From Agroathelia rolfsii (Eukaryota > Basidiomycota > Agaricomycetes > Amylocorticiales > Amylocorticiaceae), in NCBI GenBank assembly GCA_018343915.1, contig JABRWF010000001.1:4960001-5024000 (forward strand): a stretch of 64,000 nt of DNA, written 5' to 3'. Made by a program: the position numbers and the translations under genes. How positions within the stretch are numbered: the first letter of the stretch is position 1; every line of letters starts with the position of its first letter. Below are positions 32,013 to 43,604 of this stretch, piece after piece. The notes under the pieces were generated by a model that was not told the DNA's origin, ran no database searches, and saw only the letters and a program-made list of their open reading frames with translations.

Positions 32013-32524
32013 ATCACCCGTCAAGTCTCAGATGGATGCCAGTGGTCATGTAGAATGGCAAAGCCAGAAAGTGCCCACAATGCATTGCAAACATGCCCCG
32101 ACGGATTCGGAGTTAATAGGTTTGGGCAGAATACAGAGTTACCATGCATTAGCGAGTACGTACGTACATGGTGAAACAAGTTGCGGTGCACCGGCGATGC
32201 CATGACCAAATAACCAGCGTTACTGTCACGAGTGCTCACGCTAGCTCTCCCGCCCGAACCGGAGCGGCCTCTTTACTAGTTTTTACCCGATGTAGTCACC
32301 CCATTTAGGCTTATTGATCAACAAACCATGGACTGGGCAAGCAAGTAGAAAAAATCACGATGAAAGCCGGTAAGCTGAGCTTGTTAATAATTACTCTGAG
32401 CAAATGCAAATTAATCGATTACTATTCGAAACATATCAAAACATACAACAATCGGCAAAAACAGTTAGTAAAAATAACTTATGTGCCCGCAACAGTTTCA
32501 TCTTCCCATCACTCCGCTCAGCAG
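32013..32524. other. Intergenic between tandem membrane genes
   Basis: 512 bp, AT-rich, no coding content seen. It must hold the promoter of the gene ending at 30810 and the terminator of the one at 32525. Confidence 0.5.
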
Positions 32525-33941
32525 CTACATGAAGGTATTTTTTGCAGATTGCTTAGATATACGAAGAGTCCTTAGACGATCCGCAGCGCTAACATAATGC
32601 AAGGGATATGTATCTCCGTCACGAGAAACGTACATCTCCTCATCCATTGCCGTACCTTGCCAGCCTTTTGTACTGGACAGATGTGACCCATCAGTGGTGC
32701 TCCAGCCTTGCATTGTAGAGCTGCTGTTTATGCCATCTGCGGCAGGAGCTGCTCTCCACGTGAGACTGTCGTTTATCCCCGGAGGGGGGTCAAGAGCATC
32801 GAGCCAGACGTCCCGGAAGACACGGGAAGCCAAAGCGTTGGCCAGTGCGACGTTAGGCACGGTAAGCATGCTATGGAATGGTGCTGGGAGCTTCGAGTCC
32901 GAGAGGAGGGCAATCAGGGTAGCCACCATGAGGGTCACCGTCGTGCTTTTAGCAAAGGCAAAGCATTAGCAAAAAAAAAAAAAAAAAAAAAAGATAAATG
33001 ACGCTTCAGCATCTCAAGCTTACAGATAATACAGCTGTCCTCCCTGCACTAGAGTCTTAGTTATCCTGTAGAGCCCTTTCCCGAAGAAAAAGGCCTTCCA
33101 CTTATTCTCTCTACCGTGATTGCCAAAAACCAAAAACCACGAGATGGCGATGAAAACAAGAGTATCATACACCGTATTTGCAATGACGCCGACTGACCCA
33201 AAGTGCTTCACGCTGCTCGTGACGCAGAAATCTGTCGGTCCGATGCGTTTCCCAGACTCGGCAAAAGGTATCATGAGGCATCCCCCAAACACAAAGAGCC
33301 ACATGACGCCGAAGAGGACTTGGACCCACTTCCGGCCTGAGTAGACTGCGCGGATGCGGAAGTAGAAAAGCGCAGCGGTACCGGGCCCGCCGAGGGCGTA
33401 GAGTGTCGCGATGGCTTTTTGGAGAACGTTGCAGTTGCGCATAGGTGCAACTGTGAATTGAGAATAAGGTTACAGTTACATAACCGACCCATGAGAATTC
33501 GCGCCAAGCTTTCATTTGTACCAAGGAAAGCTTACTCTGAAAAAGTGCATTGCCGATGATGTAGGCCAAAGTTGAGAACCTAATCAACCTCGTTCGGTAA
33601 CATCTTCACGACAAGGATTATACAGACCTTGAGCATACCTTGCGACGTAATAAAAAATCAAAGGGGGTCGCAATCTCCCATGTTGCGTCATTGTGACATC
33701 TCCGCTCAAGCTCAGGAGCCAGTCCCAGGTAAATCCCTGATCATGATGGGAATAAAAAGGAAGGTTGTCAGCTACTGAGAGAATATTTTAGTTGGAAAGA
33801 ATTGCTCACAGCCAAGGTTGCGATGCAGATATATTGCGATGCCATCACCTTTGGGACAACATCAAGAGGCAAATAGGCATACGGACTCGCAAAGTGCTCC
33901 GCTAATAGTAGAGCATTTGAGCTCGTCGCATTACCGTCCAT
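32525..33941 (-). CDS. Multi-pass membrane protein, second family, member 2
   Basis: Exons 33810-33941, 33639-33736, 33536-33579, 33024-33450 and 32525-32945 on minus total 1122 nt (373 residues), in phase. Exons 2, 3 and 4 (98, 44 and 427 nt) are exactly the sizes seen in the tandem neighbour. Motifs are FTWDWLLSLSGD, AYIIGNALFQ, AALFYFRIRAVYSGRKW, LYRITKTLVQGGQLYYL and VPNVALANALASRVFRDVWL. The last exon adds a longer Ser- and Thr-rich tail than member 1. The last intron carries a run of about 22 T on the coding strand before its 3' splice site. Function unknown. Confidence 0.77.
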
Positions 33942-35816
33942 GAAGCGGCGCCAATACTAGGTAGTTGGCCACAAGGCGTGAAGGAGAGTCGGGTGCAGTG
34001 CTAGCTAGCCACGATCACGCTGGCGACTTAGCGGAAGGCAAAAACAAGAGATAGCTGTTGGTAAGTAGTTAGCCCCGGGGAACGACGGGCCAGCTTATGG
34101 ATGGAAGCCGTATATGTATTGCATAGGTTACTTGGACAACACATCATCGATACACCATACGGCACCGTGTGTTCACACTAGCGCTTAGCGGGGATAAGTA
34201 ACCATAGAAGAATGATTGTGGATTTGATGAAGGAAGGGGGGGGGGGGGGGAGGAGGATAGGCCCGGCAGTTACTGTCGATGGCACGAATCAAAAATACCT
34301 GGGTATATGCGTGCGCATCATGTGCCCCCATCTCTCTTTCCTGCCACTATGGCATGCCCGAAGGCTGGTGTCTTTTGTGTATCACGCGATGTAATTAGAA
34401 GCCTAGATCATCAGCGTATCGGGCACTTAATATATAATACCATACACATAAAGCTGCACTATTAGCATTCGAAACTCTGTTGACATAACTCATTGCCACA
34501 ATCAAACTGATTGTCATTACAATGGTCGGCGCCGGTCAATCCTTGCCTCGTTAGTACAAAACGGGCGAAACAAGCTGCCGCGCAAGCATTGCGAAACTGC
34601 GTACACCCCACTTGGGGACTCGGAGATGGACATCAATATCATCATTGTACCCATGCTGGCACATCCACCAGTCCACTCGGTAATCAACAAGCCGACGTCA
34701 GTCCGAATAGTAAAGAAGTGTGATGTGTACCTTTCACTCCGGGGTTTTCAGGAAAAAGTGACACTTACCAATACTTTTACGAGTCACATTACTTTGAGTA
34801 TAGTAGTAAAAGGATTAGTAATAATAAAAAAATCATCACGTGAAAACACTTCGACAAGGTCACATGGCTAATTTTTTTACCAATCCTATTATATAAAGTC
34901 AAGAGACTTGTGAAAATATTGGTAGCGATGAGACTTGTATTTGGCTTGTCAAAGTGGCGATTACGGCACCGGTGGCTCCTGCGAAGGAAAGAGAGAGAGA
35001 GAACAACCTGAGAGAAAAAAGCAAATAAACAAGCACATGCGACTCCGGACATGCCACACAAACCCATGGACGAGAACGAGACGAGCCAGAGAGGAAAAAG
35101 TATGCACCGATCTCAACGAGTTTCCCAAGCCTGTCAATTATCCAACCTTTTCCCGTCTCTAGCGACAAAGTTGAGATATAAAAGGGGAAAGAAACAGAAA
35201 AGTTGATCAATGTCAATGATTTTGATACAGGGGATCTCCGGAAGGAGTTCGAGGATTCGAGCTCGGAATGCACCCAGCAGACTTTTGGACTTGGCAGCTG
35301 TTGCAGATGTGTGAAATGTTTATGAGTGCTGCCATCGACATTATCCGAGAGATCCTCCCCCCACCTCCCATGCACACATGCAGAGACGAGGTATCGTCAG
35401 GAACGGGGCATGATTTTTTTTTTTGCCAAGGCGACAACAAAACGCGGCCATATTCGGGAAAAGATTGATATGCAGAGATGGTAATAAGAAACATAATGTA
35501 AGAATGCATATAGGAAAATCACGGAATGTGAGTATACTTCAAGTGTGGTACGGATCAAATTAAGCAAGACAGATGAACAGTAACACATTCAGCTGGGGAG
35601 AGAGAGGAGCATACCGGAGGAGGATCATGAGGGGGGTAAAACCCGTGCATCACATCATGCCACCACCCTCATTAATTTGCACGCACGTCAACACAGAAAA
35701 AAACCAGACGAACGGAGGATGATGCATGTTGTTATAGGTATCTGTTTCCACTGTTATTATGCGTTTTATGTGTATGTGTAGAGGAGGGCATTGAAGGCGG
35801 TAGATCGACGAGGGCG
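33942..35816. other. Intergenic, about 1.9 kb, no gene seen
   Basis: Contains a run of G near 34237-34249 and purine-rich GAGAGA stretches near 34990. No supported exon model. Confidence 0.5.
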
Positions 35817-38698
35817 CTATCGCCAAATTCGGGGCGTCAACGCATACCCACTAGCACCACCATCTCCTTTTTCTCTTCCTCTTCCTCTACTCACTTGCCC
35901 TTCATTGTCGCCACCATCCACTATCATCGCCTCCACAGGCATAGGTAGTGGATCGACGGCCCAATTGCACGGCTTGCTGAGCTTCATCACCATCTGTTCC
36001 TGCTGCTGCTTATGCTTCTCCATACCACCCGAAGCCCCTGCATCACCACCCTCTCTGTCGTAGCGCGCCCTCCGTCCAGTGGGGTTGATGTTCACGCGCG
36101 CAGGACCATCAGAGTGCGTATCCATGTGCGCCGCAGTCGTTGGCGTAAAGAGCACAGAAGGTGGTGTTGCTGTCGATGTTGATGGCGAGAATGAAGAACG
36201 CGAGAGGGACGAAGGCCGGAGTAAACCCCGCGATTCGCGCCAGCGGAGATAGTCATCGAGGATGAAGGTAGCATTGCTGCTCCCAGCATTATTGGCGCTT
36301 CTACCGCCCTGTTGTGATTGCTGTTGCTCGGATTCACCATCCGTATCATTCACAGCTGCAGAAGAAAGAAAAAAAAAAGGGGGGGGGGGGAATCATGAAG
36401 GGATTGATAATAATAAAAACCACGTCAGACAATCGAAGATTCATACGAGCCAAGAATTTTTTTTGCATCAGAACACTTACCATCCGCACGAAGATCACTC
36501 AACAGCCTCGCGCGCAGATTCGTACGGAAGCTGTTACCGCTATCCCCTTCATCTCCACCACCAGCACCACCTGGGACTGCAAGCGAATTTCTCCCAGGCT
36601 GAGAAGTAGAAGAAGGCATGTTATTCTCCCCTTCAGACGACCACCAAGCCCAGTCGTCCGTGTTGATTCTATGCCAGATCTCATCCCCGTTCGCATCGAA
36701 CCGTCTACGAACGACATACGGCGGCGCACGCCCCTGCTGTTGCTGTGACGGCCAGGAGTGCGCTGGTGGAAGTGGTGACAACGGGCCAGAACCAGATGGG
36801 TCGGAGGGATAATTTGCCCAAGGTGGAATAAACCCCGGAAGGTGGGCTGGATCAGAAGTAAATTGGTCTGTGCTACTGCTGTTATTATTGTTGATGTTAT
36901 CGCCAATAGTGCCAACACTCCCCGCCCGCCTTCTGGATAATACACTACTCTGAAGCGGCGGCACCGCGACTCCATTGTGCGCTTGTTGGTGAGCCTGCAC
37001 CTGCGCACCGAGCTGGCGTACCTGGTTCCGCCTCAAAATTGCCTCCGGGCGTGCGTTCGGGATGCGCGGCGCCATCGGTGGCTGTGGTTGGGGTTGTGGC
37101 TGGGGCGACGATGGTGATGGTGATGGCAGCAATGCAGGCGAAGGGAAGGACGATGACGACGACGACGACGAACTACCACCGAAAATATCGCGAAGGACAC
37201 CAGGGCGCGTGATGATGATAGCAAGAGTGTTGCCGCTGCTACCACTACTGCCATCGCCAGAGGACGACGGCGCATCGCCAAAGGCACCGTTTTCACCTCT
37301 ACCTTCAATGCCCAGCTGTTGCCTACGGTAGATTGTCTCGGAGTACCGCGCGCTCTCGAGGAGCCTGTGGAGCATCGAGTCGCGCGTGGTGGTTGACCCG
37401 GCGGATCCGGATCCGGCGGCGGTCATGGTAAACCCTGGAGTACTGGCGTCGCCATTAGCCCAGGACGGGTTCCACGGACTGTATGCATTGGTGTTATTGA
37501 GACTACTGCCAGTAGCAGAGTTGCTAGCGGAGGAGGTACTACCAGAGGGGGACTGAGGGCCCTGGGCAAGGCGTGCGGCGACGCGCCGACCGAGCGTTGT
37601 TGATCCATCGTCGGGGGCGTCGGACCGTCGGCGATAGCGGTCGCGCCATGGGACACGGGGCACGACAGGCGGGGGAGGCGAGGTCGCGGAGGCAAGAGGT
37701 GATAGGTTGGCACGCTGGCTCTCGGGGTACAGCGGCGGGTTGGGGTTAGGTAAAGATGGAGTGGATGTCGAGTTGTTGTTGTTATCGTTCATAGTTGTAT
37801 TACTAGCGCTATTGCTGTCCGATAATGGCCACATATGTACGGGGCCTATCGGCGGGGACCATCTCGACGCATTCTGTGTGTTATTATTGGTCGAACCGCG
37901 GGCTCTGGAGGCTTCAAAGCCTTCCAGCCTCTGCATGACGCGCTCGGGCAACATGGATCTGAGGCGTTGCATATGCCGTCTCAGATTGTCATCGAACACT
38001 CTATTGCCATCGTCAGGGTTGTCAGAGAGCACGATGGCCCGGTGTGCAGGCGCCATTCTGTTGCTATCTTCCCCATCAATGCTGTTACTACCGACACCAC
38101 TGCCACCCATACGGAGATTGGAACCACTACCACTCCTAGGCGTCATTACATTACCACGGCCAGGTCTACTATCATCGGCATCGCCATCAGTTGCGGAACC
38201 CGCTCTCTGTGCCGGAGAATGATGATTTGTACTGGGTGGTAAACGGCTATCGAGTTCCCTTATCTGTGCCAGCAGCTCTGCGATACGGTTGTGTGCCGCC
38301 TCAATGGTGGCAGATGCGCGCTGGAGGATGGCCTCGGGTTCCTGCGAGCTGGTGACGACATTAGCCCCGCCCGTCAGGGCCGTCGTCCTAGCGCCCTCAG
38401 CATCATCGAGTGTGTTTGCAGCCTCTTCGCCCGTGGGCGTGCCAGGCTCGCTGGTACCGGTGGAGTCGAGCGCGTCTGCGAGGGTGTTTATAGCGTCGAC
38501 GACGGTTTCGACGACGTCATGTGCGCTGTCTACGCTTTCGGGAACTGTGGCAGGGCTTCTACTAGTGCGTGTATTTCGTTGCTCAGATGGGGGTGTTGTT
38601 CTGGCACCAGGCGAGTCGCCGGTGCCGCTTGTAGTGTGAGGTAGGTGGTCGGCCAGGATGTCGGTACTGTGTAAACTCGAGTCGAGATGAGAGAAAGA
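35817..38698 (-). CDS. Low-complexity Ser/Asn/Pro-rich protein, 5' end unresolved
   Basis: Two minus-strand exons are clear: about 38680-36481 and 36355-35817, joined across GTAAGT...TGCAG in phase (GAT G/CT GTG AAT). The frame is open without an ATG from the stop at 38699-38701 down to the first internal ATG at 38146, so a first exon upstream of about 38670 is needed. The protein has at least 900 residues, many in homopolymeric runs (SSSSSSSS, NNNNSS, PQPQPQPQPP). More ordered pieces are LQRASATIEAAHNRIAELLA, a likely helix, RRHMQRLRSMLPERVMQRLE, and RRFDANGDEIWHRINTDDWA. I do not recognise it. The composition suggests a disordered regulatory or nuclear protein. Confidence 0.6.
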
Positions 38699-39158
38699 TT
38701 AAGCAGGCTATCTGGAATGCAGGGGGCCGCTTCGGGAGAGTATGAAAAGCCTTGCGAGATAAAGAGTGTTTTTCTTATTAAGAGGCAGAGACCATGATGA
38801 TGATGATGATGATGATAATGGACTTGAAGGTCAGCAATGGCCCAGCGCTAGTCAGCAAAGCAACGGCGCGGCAGACGCTTTCGGGTATATCCATCATCAC
38901 AGCTATTACTCATACTCGACTTCAAACTATTTATTACACCAACACTGCATTCATGAGAAGAAGAAGAAAAATACTATGCATTCACAGGATAGTTGACTAG
39001 CTATGGTGAATTCCATATTATCGACTGCATAAGCGAGTCCGGCGGGGCATTCTCATTCGGGTAGAAATCCCTTTGTTTGTCGTCATGCATCCTTTCCGCT
39101 GATGTTCCCAAAGCGCACCGTAGATCCGAGGGCAAATAATTGCAAAAAAAAGAGAGAG

Positions 39159-39195
<37 letters not shown>

Positions 39196-40083
39196 ACGGC
39201 AGAAGCTCCGGAAGAGTACCACTTGCCAATGGGCATATGATGCATATACGTACATACTTGTACGTACTACAAGACGCATGAGGTTAATCAATGTAACTAA
39301 ACACAGCATACATGTACGTCCTAACTACATTCGCGCACACACGCAATTTATATCGTGTGAAGCTACCACTGTACATCTACATCATTTACAATCGTCGGCT
39401 ATATGCATAGACAAGAAAGTGTGCTGGATACGTGGATGAGGAAAAAAAGCAATACACATGTCAACAGCAAAGAAAGAGTTTAGCAACACAAAAGCAATTG
39501 CTTGTACAACAAAAAGACAGTCCACATGCGGCTCCTGGGGGTGAGGCGGAGGAGGGGAAGAAGGGTCCATGAAGCCGGCATGGACTCAGGTGAGGACTAG
39601 TTGGCAGCTCACAGCATGTTAGACGAACCAACAAAGTGGCGAGAAAATGCTGATTATCGCTACGTTTGCACGTCCAACAACGCTAGAAGAAAACTATATA
39701 ATGAGCTACGGTCACCAAAATAAGACGGCGAGATAAGGAAGGAACGTACCTTGGTAGGAAACGTAGCACAGCAAGGATGCCATAGCCGGATGGCATCCAC
39801 CAACCATACAAGGACAATACGTATCCATATCGGGCACACGTATGCATCGTGTATCCCACACATCCTACGACAGGCATCATGACATGCACGTGCAACTGTC
39901 CATGATACTCAAATCGAAGACAGTGTGTGTGGGAGGGGGGGGGGCAGGAGAGAAAAGAGAGGGGTATAACAATGAAAGTCCCGTACAACGAACGACACAA
40001 TAACGCCAACAACAGCATTACATCCACGGATGACATATTCCCGAGAAACCCGCTCGGGAACAAACGCAGCCACCCTACGACTA
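38699..40083. other. Intergenic with an A tract, no gene seen
   Basis: A run of about 28 A lies at 39161-39188, and a GATGAT microsatellite at 38793-38815. Nothing coding can be supported. Confidence 0.5.
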
Positions 40084-41715
40084 CTATGGCCCAGCACCAC
40101 CGACAACAACTCTCCCCATCTCCTCCTGAGGCGATGATGGGCCAAAGCTGGCCATACACCGATTCCGACTCCCGCTGCGCACCATCGGCACCGTACCCAC
40201 GCGCACGGGCGACTTAGGCATGGGGGACACAGGCGACTTGCCGACGACGAAACTAGCGCCGCGGCGGCGGGGGTGAGGCGACCGAGGCGACACTGCCAGT
40301 GCGGACGACGGTAAAGATGCCGATATCGACGCGAGACTCACATCACTCTCCAGTCGAGTGCGGGAATAGGCGTGGGCATACATCGACGGCGTGCCGAGCG
40401 GGTACGGTCCAGGGATGTTGAGGTTGAGCGTCAGGCGTGTGCGTGAGGCGGGGATCGTTAGCGGTCTTGGTGATGAGGGCAGGCTGACACGAGACGAGGT
40501 AGACGCTACCGAGCTAGAACGCGAGCGCAGGCTGGCAGTATCGCTTCCCCGCTTCTCTGCTGCCCCTGCCGCTAGAGCGCTGCTGCCACCCAGGGGCAGT
40601 GGTCCGGATATTACTGGACGCTGGGGCGCGGACGATGAGGAGGAGGAGGAAGATAGCGAGGACAGCGATGAAGATACCGGTTTGGTAACGGTACGCAGGA
40701 GCCACTTCTTTACCGTGCGCGCGGTTTGCGTGAGCGAGGTCGACGGCTTACTACGGCGCGCGTTGGCATGCGTGTTCGCGTCCGTCACGCGGTCGTGATC
40801 GGTGCCATCGTCTTCATCTTTATCATGCTCTACCACTTCTTCCACTTGTTGTTCTTCGACGTGCTCCATCGCAAGTGGCTCTTCCACAATCTCCTGAATC
40901 TCCAACTCTTCTCCTTCATGCATTCCAAACACCGCCTCCATACCCTCCTCCTCCTCTTCCTCTGCTCCTGTCAGTATACTACTTACTTTCCTCCTCCCTT
41001 CATCATCATCTTCGTCTTCGTAATCCGAAGACTCACTCTCCGACGCCCACACCACATCGGTATGCACAATCGGGATCTCCGCGAACCGGACCGACTTGGC
41101 CATCGAGTTCTTCGTCGAGATCGATGCCGAGCGGCGCATCGTCTTCCCCACCATCGCGTGGGCCATGACCGCAGCCGTCGCGGTCGGTTTGACACCTAGA
41201 CGCGAGTGCGACTGCTTCATGCACGAAGGATAAGTGTACGTCGGCGCGCAGGTCTTCGATACGGACGTAGACGAGGGCGCGGTGGATTTCGAGGCGAATG
41301 TTGAGCTGGATGTGGATGTTGCTGTGGTCGAGGCCGACGCAGCGGATGCGTCCGAGGGGAGGCGGAGGTGTGATAGGCTGCGGGGCGAGGAGGGGAATGG
41401 GGACAATGTTGCTGGCGCTGTTTGTGGTGGCACGGTCAATGTCAAGGCAGTGGTGGGTGTTGATAGTGCGCTGTTGCTGCTAGGTGCAGGCACGGCAGAG
41501 CTAGGATCGACGACACTCGCGCGCGAGCGGCACCGGCGTAGGGGAACAAATGACGCGGACGAGGAGGGCCAGGTAAGGAAGGACCCTGAGCCGGACCCAG
41601 ACCCCGTCACGTCGGATTGCGATAGAGCTGAACAAACTGAGGGCGAGCGCGAGCGGTTGCGCTTGATACGGATGGTGTTGTTGCGGAGTGGCTGTGGACG
41701 AGAGATACGGGTTGA
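40084..41715 (-). CDS. Ser-rich protein with KSVRF motif, 5' end unresolved
   Basis: A minus-strand frame of over 500 codons ends at 40084. Its upstream part is open to a likely splice acceptor near 41715 (or one at about 41585), with no ATG that fits, so a first exon remains to be found. The protein is rich in Ser, Thr, Pro and Ala and has an acidic block (DYEDEDDDEGRR, then EEEEEEGMEAVFG). It contains SMAKSVRFAEIPIVH: KSVRF fits the RVxF docking motif for protein phosphatase 1. A basic helix (TARTVKKWLLRTVTKP) follows. No catalytic domain is visible. A PP1 regulatory role is an inference from one short motif. Confidence 0.55.
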   Translation of the reverse strand, partial: STRISRPQPLRNNTIRIKRNRSRSPSVCSALSQSDVTGSGSGSGSFLTWPSSSASFVPLRRCRSRASVVDPSSAVPAPSSNSALSTPTTALTLTVPPQTAPATLSPFPSSPRSLSHLRLPSDASAASASTTATSTSSSTFASKSTAPSSTSVSKTCAPTYTYPSCMKQSHSRLGVKPTATAAVMAHAMVGKTMRRSASISTKNSMAKSVRFAEIPIVHTDVVWASESESSDYEDEDDDEGRRKVSSILTGAEEEEEEGMEAVFGMHEGEELEIQEIVEEPLAMEHVEEQQVEEVVEHDKDEDDGTDHDRVTDANTHANARRSKPSTSLTQTARTVKKWLLRTVTKPVSSSLSSLSSSSSSSSAPQRPVISGPLPLGGSSALAAGAAEKRGSDTASLRSRSSSVASTSSRVSLPSSPRPLTIPASRTRLTLNLNIPGPYPLGTPSMYAHAYSRTRLESDVSLASISASLPSSALAVSPRSPHPRRRGASFVVGKSPVSPMPKSPVRVGTVPMVRSGSRNRCMASFGPSSPQEEMGRVVVGGAGP

Positions 41716-42748
41716 CTGAGTACGTTAAGGAGCGGTGTTAAAAAAAAAAAGACGAGCTCAGGATTTGGGATGTAGATAGGAAATGGAACAAAAATACCTC
41801 TCCACAGCTTAAAAGGGTGCCAGAGCCCGAGGCGGGGGCGGTCTGGCTTACGAAACCATCTGGAGAGCTGTACACCTATGATTGTGGGATGTGCTAGGCG
41901 TTGAGAATGATGCACTTCATCTTATCATGGTAGGCAGGCGTGCACACACAATGTGTTCTGGAACGTCAGGTAATGCCTCGCAGAGTGCGAACATGTGTTC
42001 ACTCAAAGACTGCATAAGAAACAAAGAAAGAACAGGTCATTCAGCATCCTCCAAGGACAAAGAAGAGCTCGCGACGCTCGGTAGCCGGAGGGTGCATGAG
42101 TGCATACCGAGGTGCTGTCATTGTGCTCGAACAACCTCGAGCCCACGGCGGATTGCAGGTGCGTGCTCATGATGATTTCGGGACTGAAAGGAACCTAGCG
42201 TAGCACAAGATGCTACTATACGAGTAGAGATACTGATGTGCTCGAGGTCGTCTAGAGGACAAGCACAGGGTAATAATACCAAAGGATGATGATCAAGGGT
42301 GTTTCAGACGAAAGGAGCTTGTTATGGGCCTACTCATGAGTTTATATATACAACTACTGCACACGTACACCGCATGTGGCCCACGGAGATTTCCCGTGTA
42401 AGCGTCGAGGAAGGAGGCGCCGCCGATGGGTGGGCATTGGGCATAATGAGCAATGATGCTGTAAGGCCATCAGGGCAAGCGTGCCAGGTGGTAAGTGCGT
42501 GTTTTCATGGAAGCGGCAAAAGCCCGGTCCGACGAGACCGGAAAGACAATATTTGCCCATTGGAAAAAGGAATTGCATTGGAAGGAGTTGTAATTACCGA
42601 CAGGATTGCAAACATGGCATTATTAGATACAGAACTGACAGAACATTAGTCAGCTTTCCTCTGCAGAGGTCATTTATAAGGAGGAATAATAGCCAACCCA
42701 CAGAAAAACATAATCTATTGGGAAGGGAAAAAAAATAGCAGAAGAGTA
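41716..42748. other. Intergenic or unresolved 5' exons, no firm gene
   Basis: May include the first exon of the gene ending at 40084 (a coding-looking frame LSRWFRKPDRPRLGLWHPF lies at 41800-41860). The remainder shows no supportable gene. Confidence 0.4.
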
Positions 42749-43244
42749 TTATATCCGAATAGGCTCGTCATGCAGTCCGCTCCAGATGCCGCGGACGGAC
42801 TCGGTGGTGCTCTCTACTTTACGTCTCTTCAGCGGTTTGATTTTGGCGCCTGATGAGTCAAGCAGGAGTTGTATTTTGTTGTGGATGCCGTTAACCTCCA
42901 AACCATTCAGTGGTATGACCTTGTCGCGACCATTCACTGCATCACACATTAGCACCATACACCGAAATTTCGTATTTGGATCACAAAGACGCACGGTAGA
43001 ATCCTCGAACGATGGGTTCATGCCTGTTTCGCTGCTTGACAACAAGCTCAACGTGGGGGTTTTCGCGTGCGACACGGACGAGGTCATTGAGCAGGAATGT
43101 GCGCGTATTGGCAGACGATGGCCATGTCTGACAGTATTCAACGACGAGCTTGCGAATCTGGGGAATAAACGTGGTATTGCCGTTCGAGCCCGTAGACCTG
43201 AGCTGTGCACGAAATATCGGTCTTGCAGCTGCTTGGATGGTCAT
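42749..43244 (-). CDS. MRPL51: Mitochondrial large-subunit ribosomal protein mL43
   Basis: Two exons (42995-43244 and 42749-42936), joined GGATTCTAC C/TG AAT in phase, encode 145 residues. The protein starts MTIQAAARPIFRAQLRS, carries the thioredoxin-like L51/S25/CI-B8 domain signature (FIPQIRKLVVEYCQTWPSS, VRVARENPHVELVVKQR, PIVRGFYL) and ends with VNGIHNKIQLLLDSSGAKIK and VRGIWSGLH. This matches fungal mL43 (yeast MRPL51) in length and motifs. It is a component of the mitochondrial large ribosomal subunit. The next gene begins 360 bp away on the opposite strand, so the two may share a promoter region. The start was taken as the ATG at 43244; an upstream in-frame codon is not ATG. Confidence 0.92.
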
Positions 43245-43604
43245 TATGAGCGGTGAATACTTTTGAGAGCTGTAGAATGTAACTGGCAATAATAATAACT
43301 GTTATGACCTGGGGGCGCAACTGTGGCTGCCGAAGCGGTGGCGGTGGCATGAGCCACAGCACTCCAAATATAAATTTAAATCTCCGCATTGCAGAAATTG
43401 CAGCTCCGCACCCTGCGCCACACTCACTGAGCGCGTCAGACGCGACTGAAGCAACCGAAAAGCTCACAGAAACGAAGACACGGGCCGGGCTGCTCTGCTC
43501 GTTGTTGTTGCTACTGCTGCTGCTCGACGATAGTGCTCACGACGGGGCCACATCTGCATCTGGTCAGCCGGCACTATCACTGCCTTGTCTGAACTGCTTC
43601 TATC

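Noticed and set aside
37707..38644. Plus-strand frames of 115-170 codons opposite the Ser-rich gene
   Set aside because: They mirror low-complexity repeats on the other strand and have no motif of their own.
39149..39188. A tract as a possible retrogene tail
   Set aside because: No processed coding sequence or target duplication lies next to it; likely a simple repeat.
42299..42649. 116-codon plus-strand frame
   Set aside because: Composition looks random and there is no start context, splice partner or motif.
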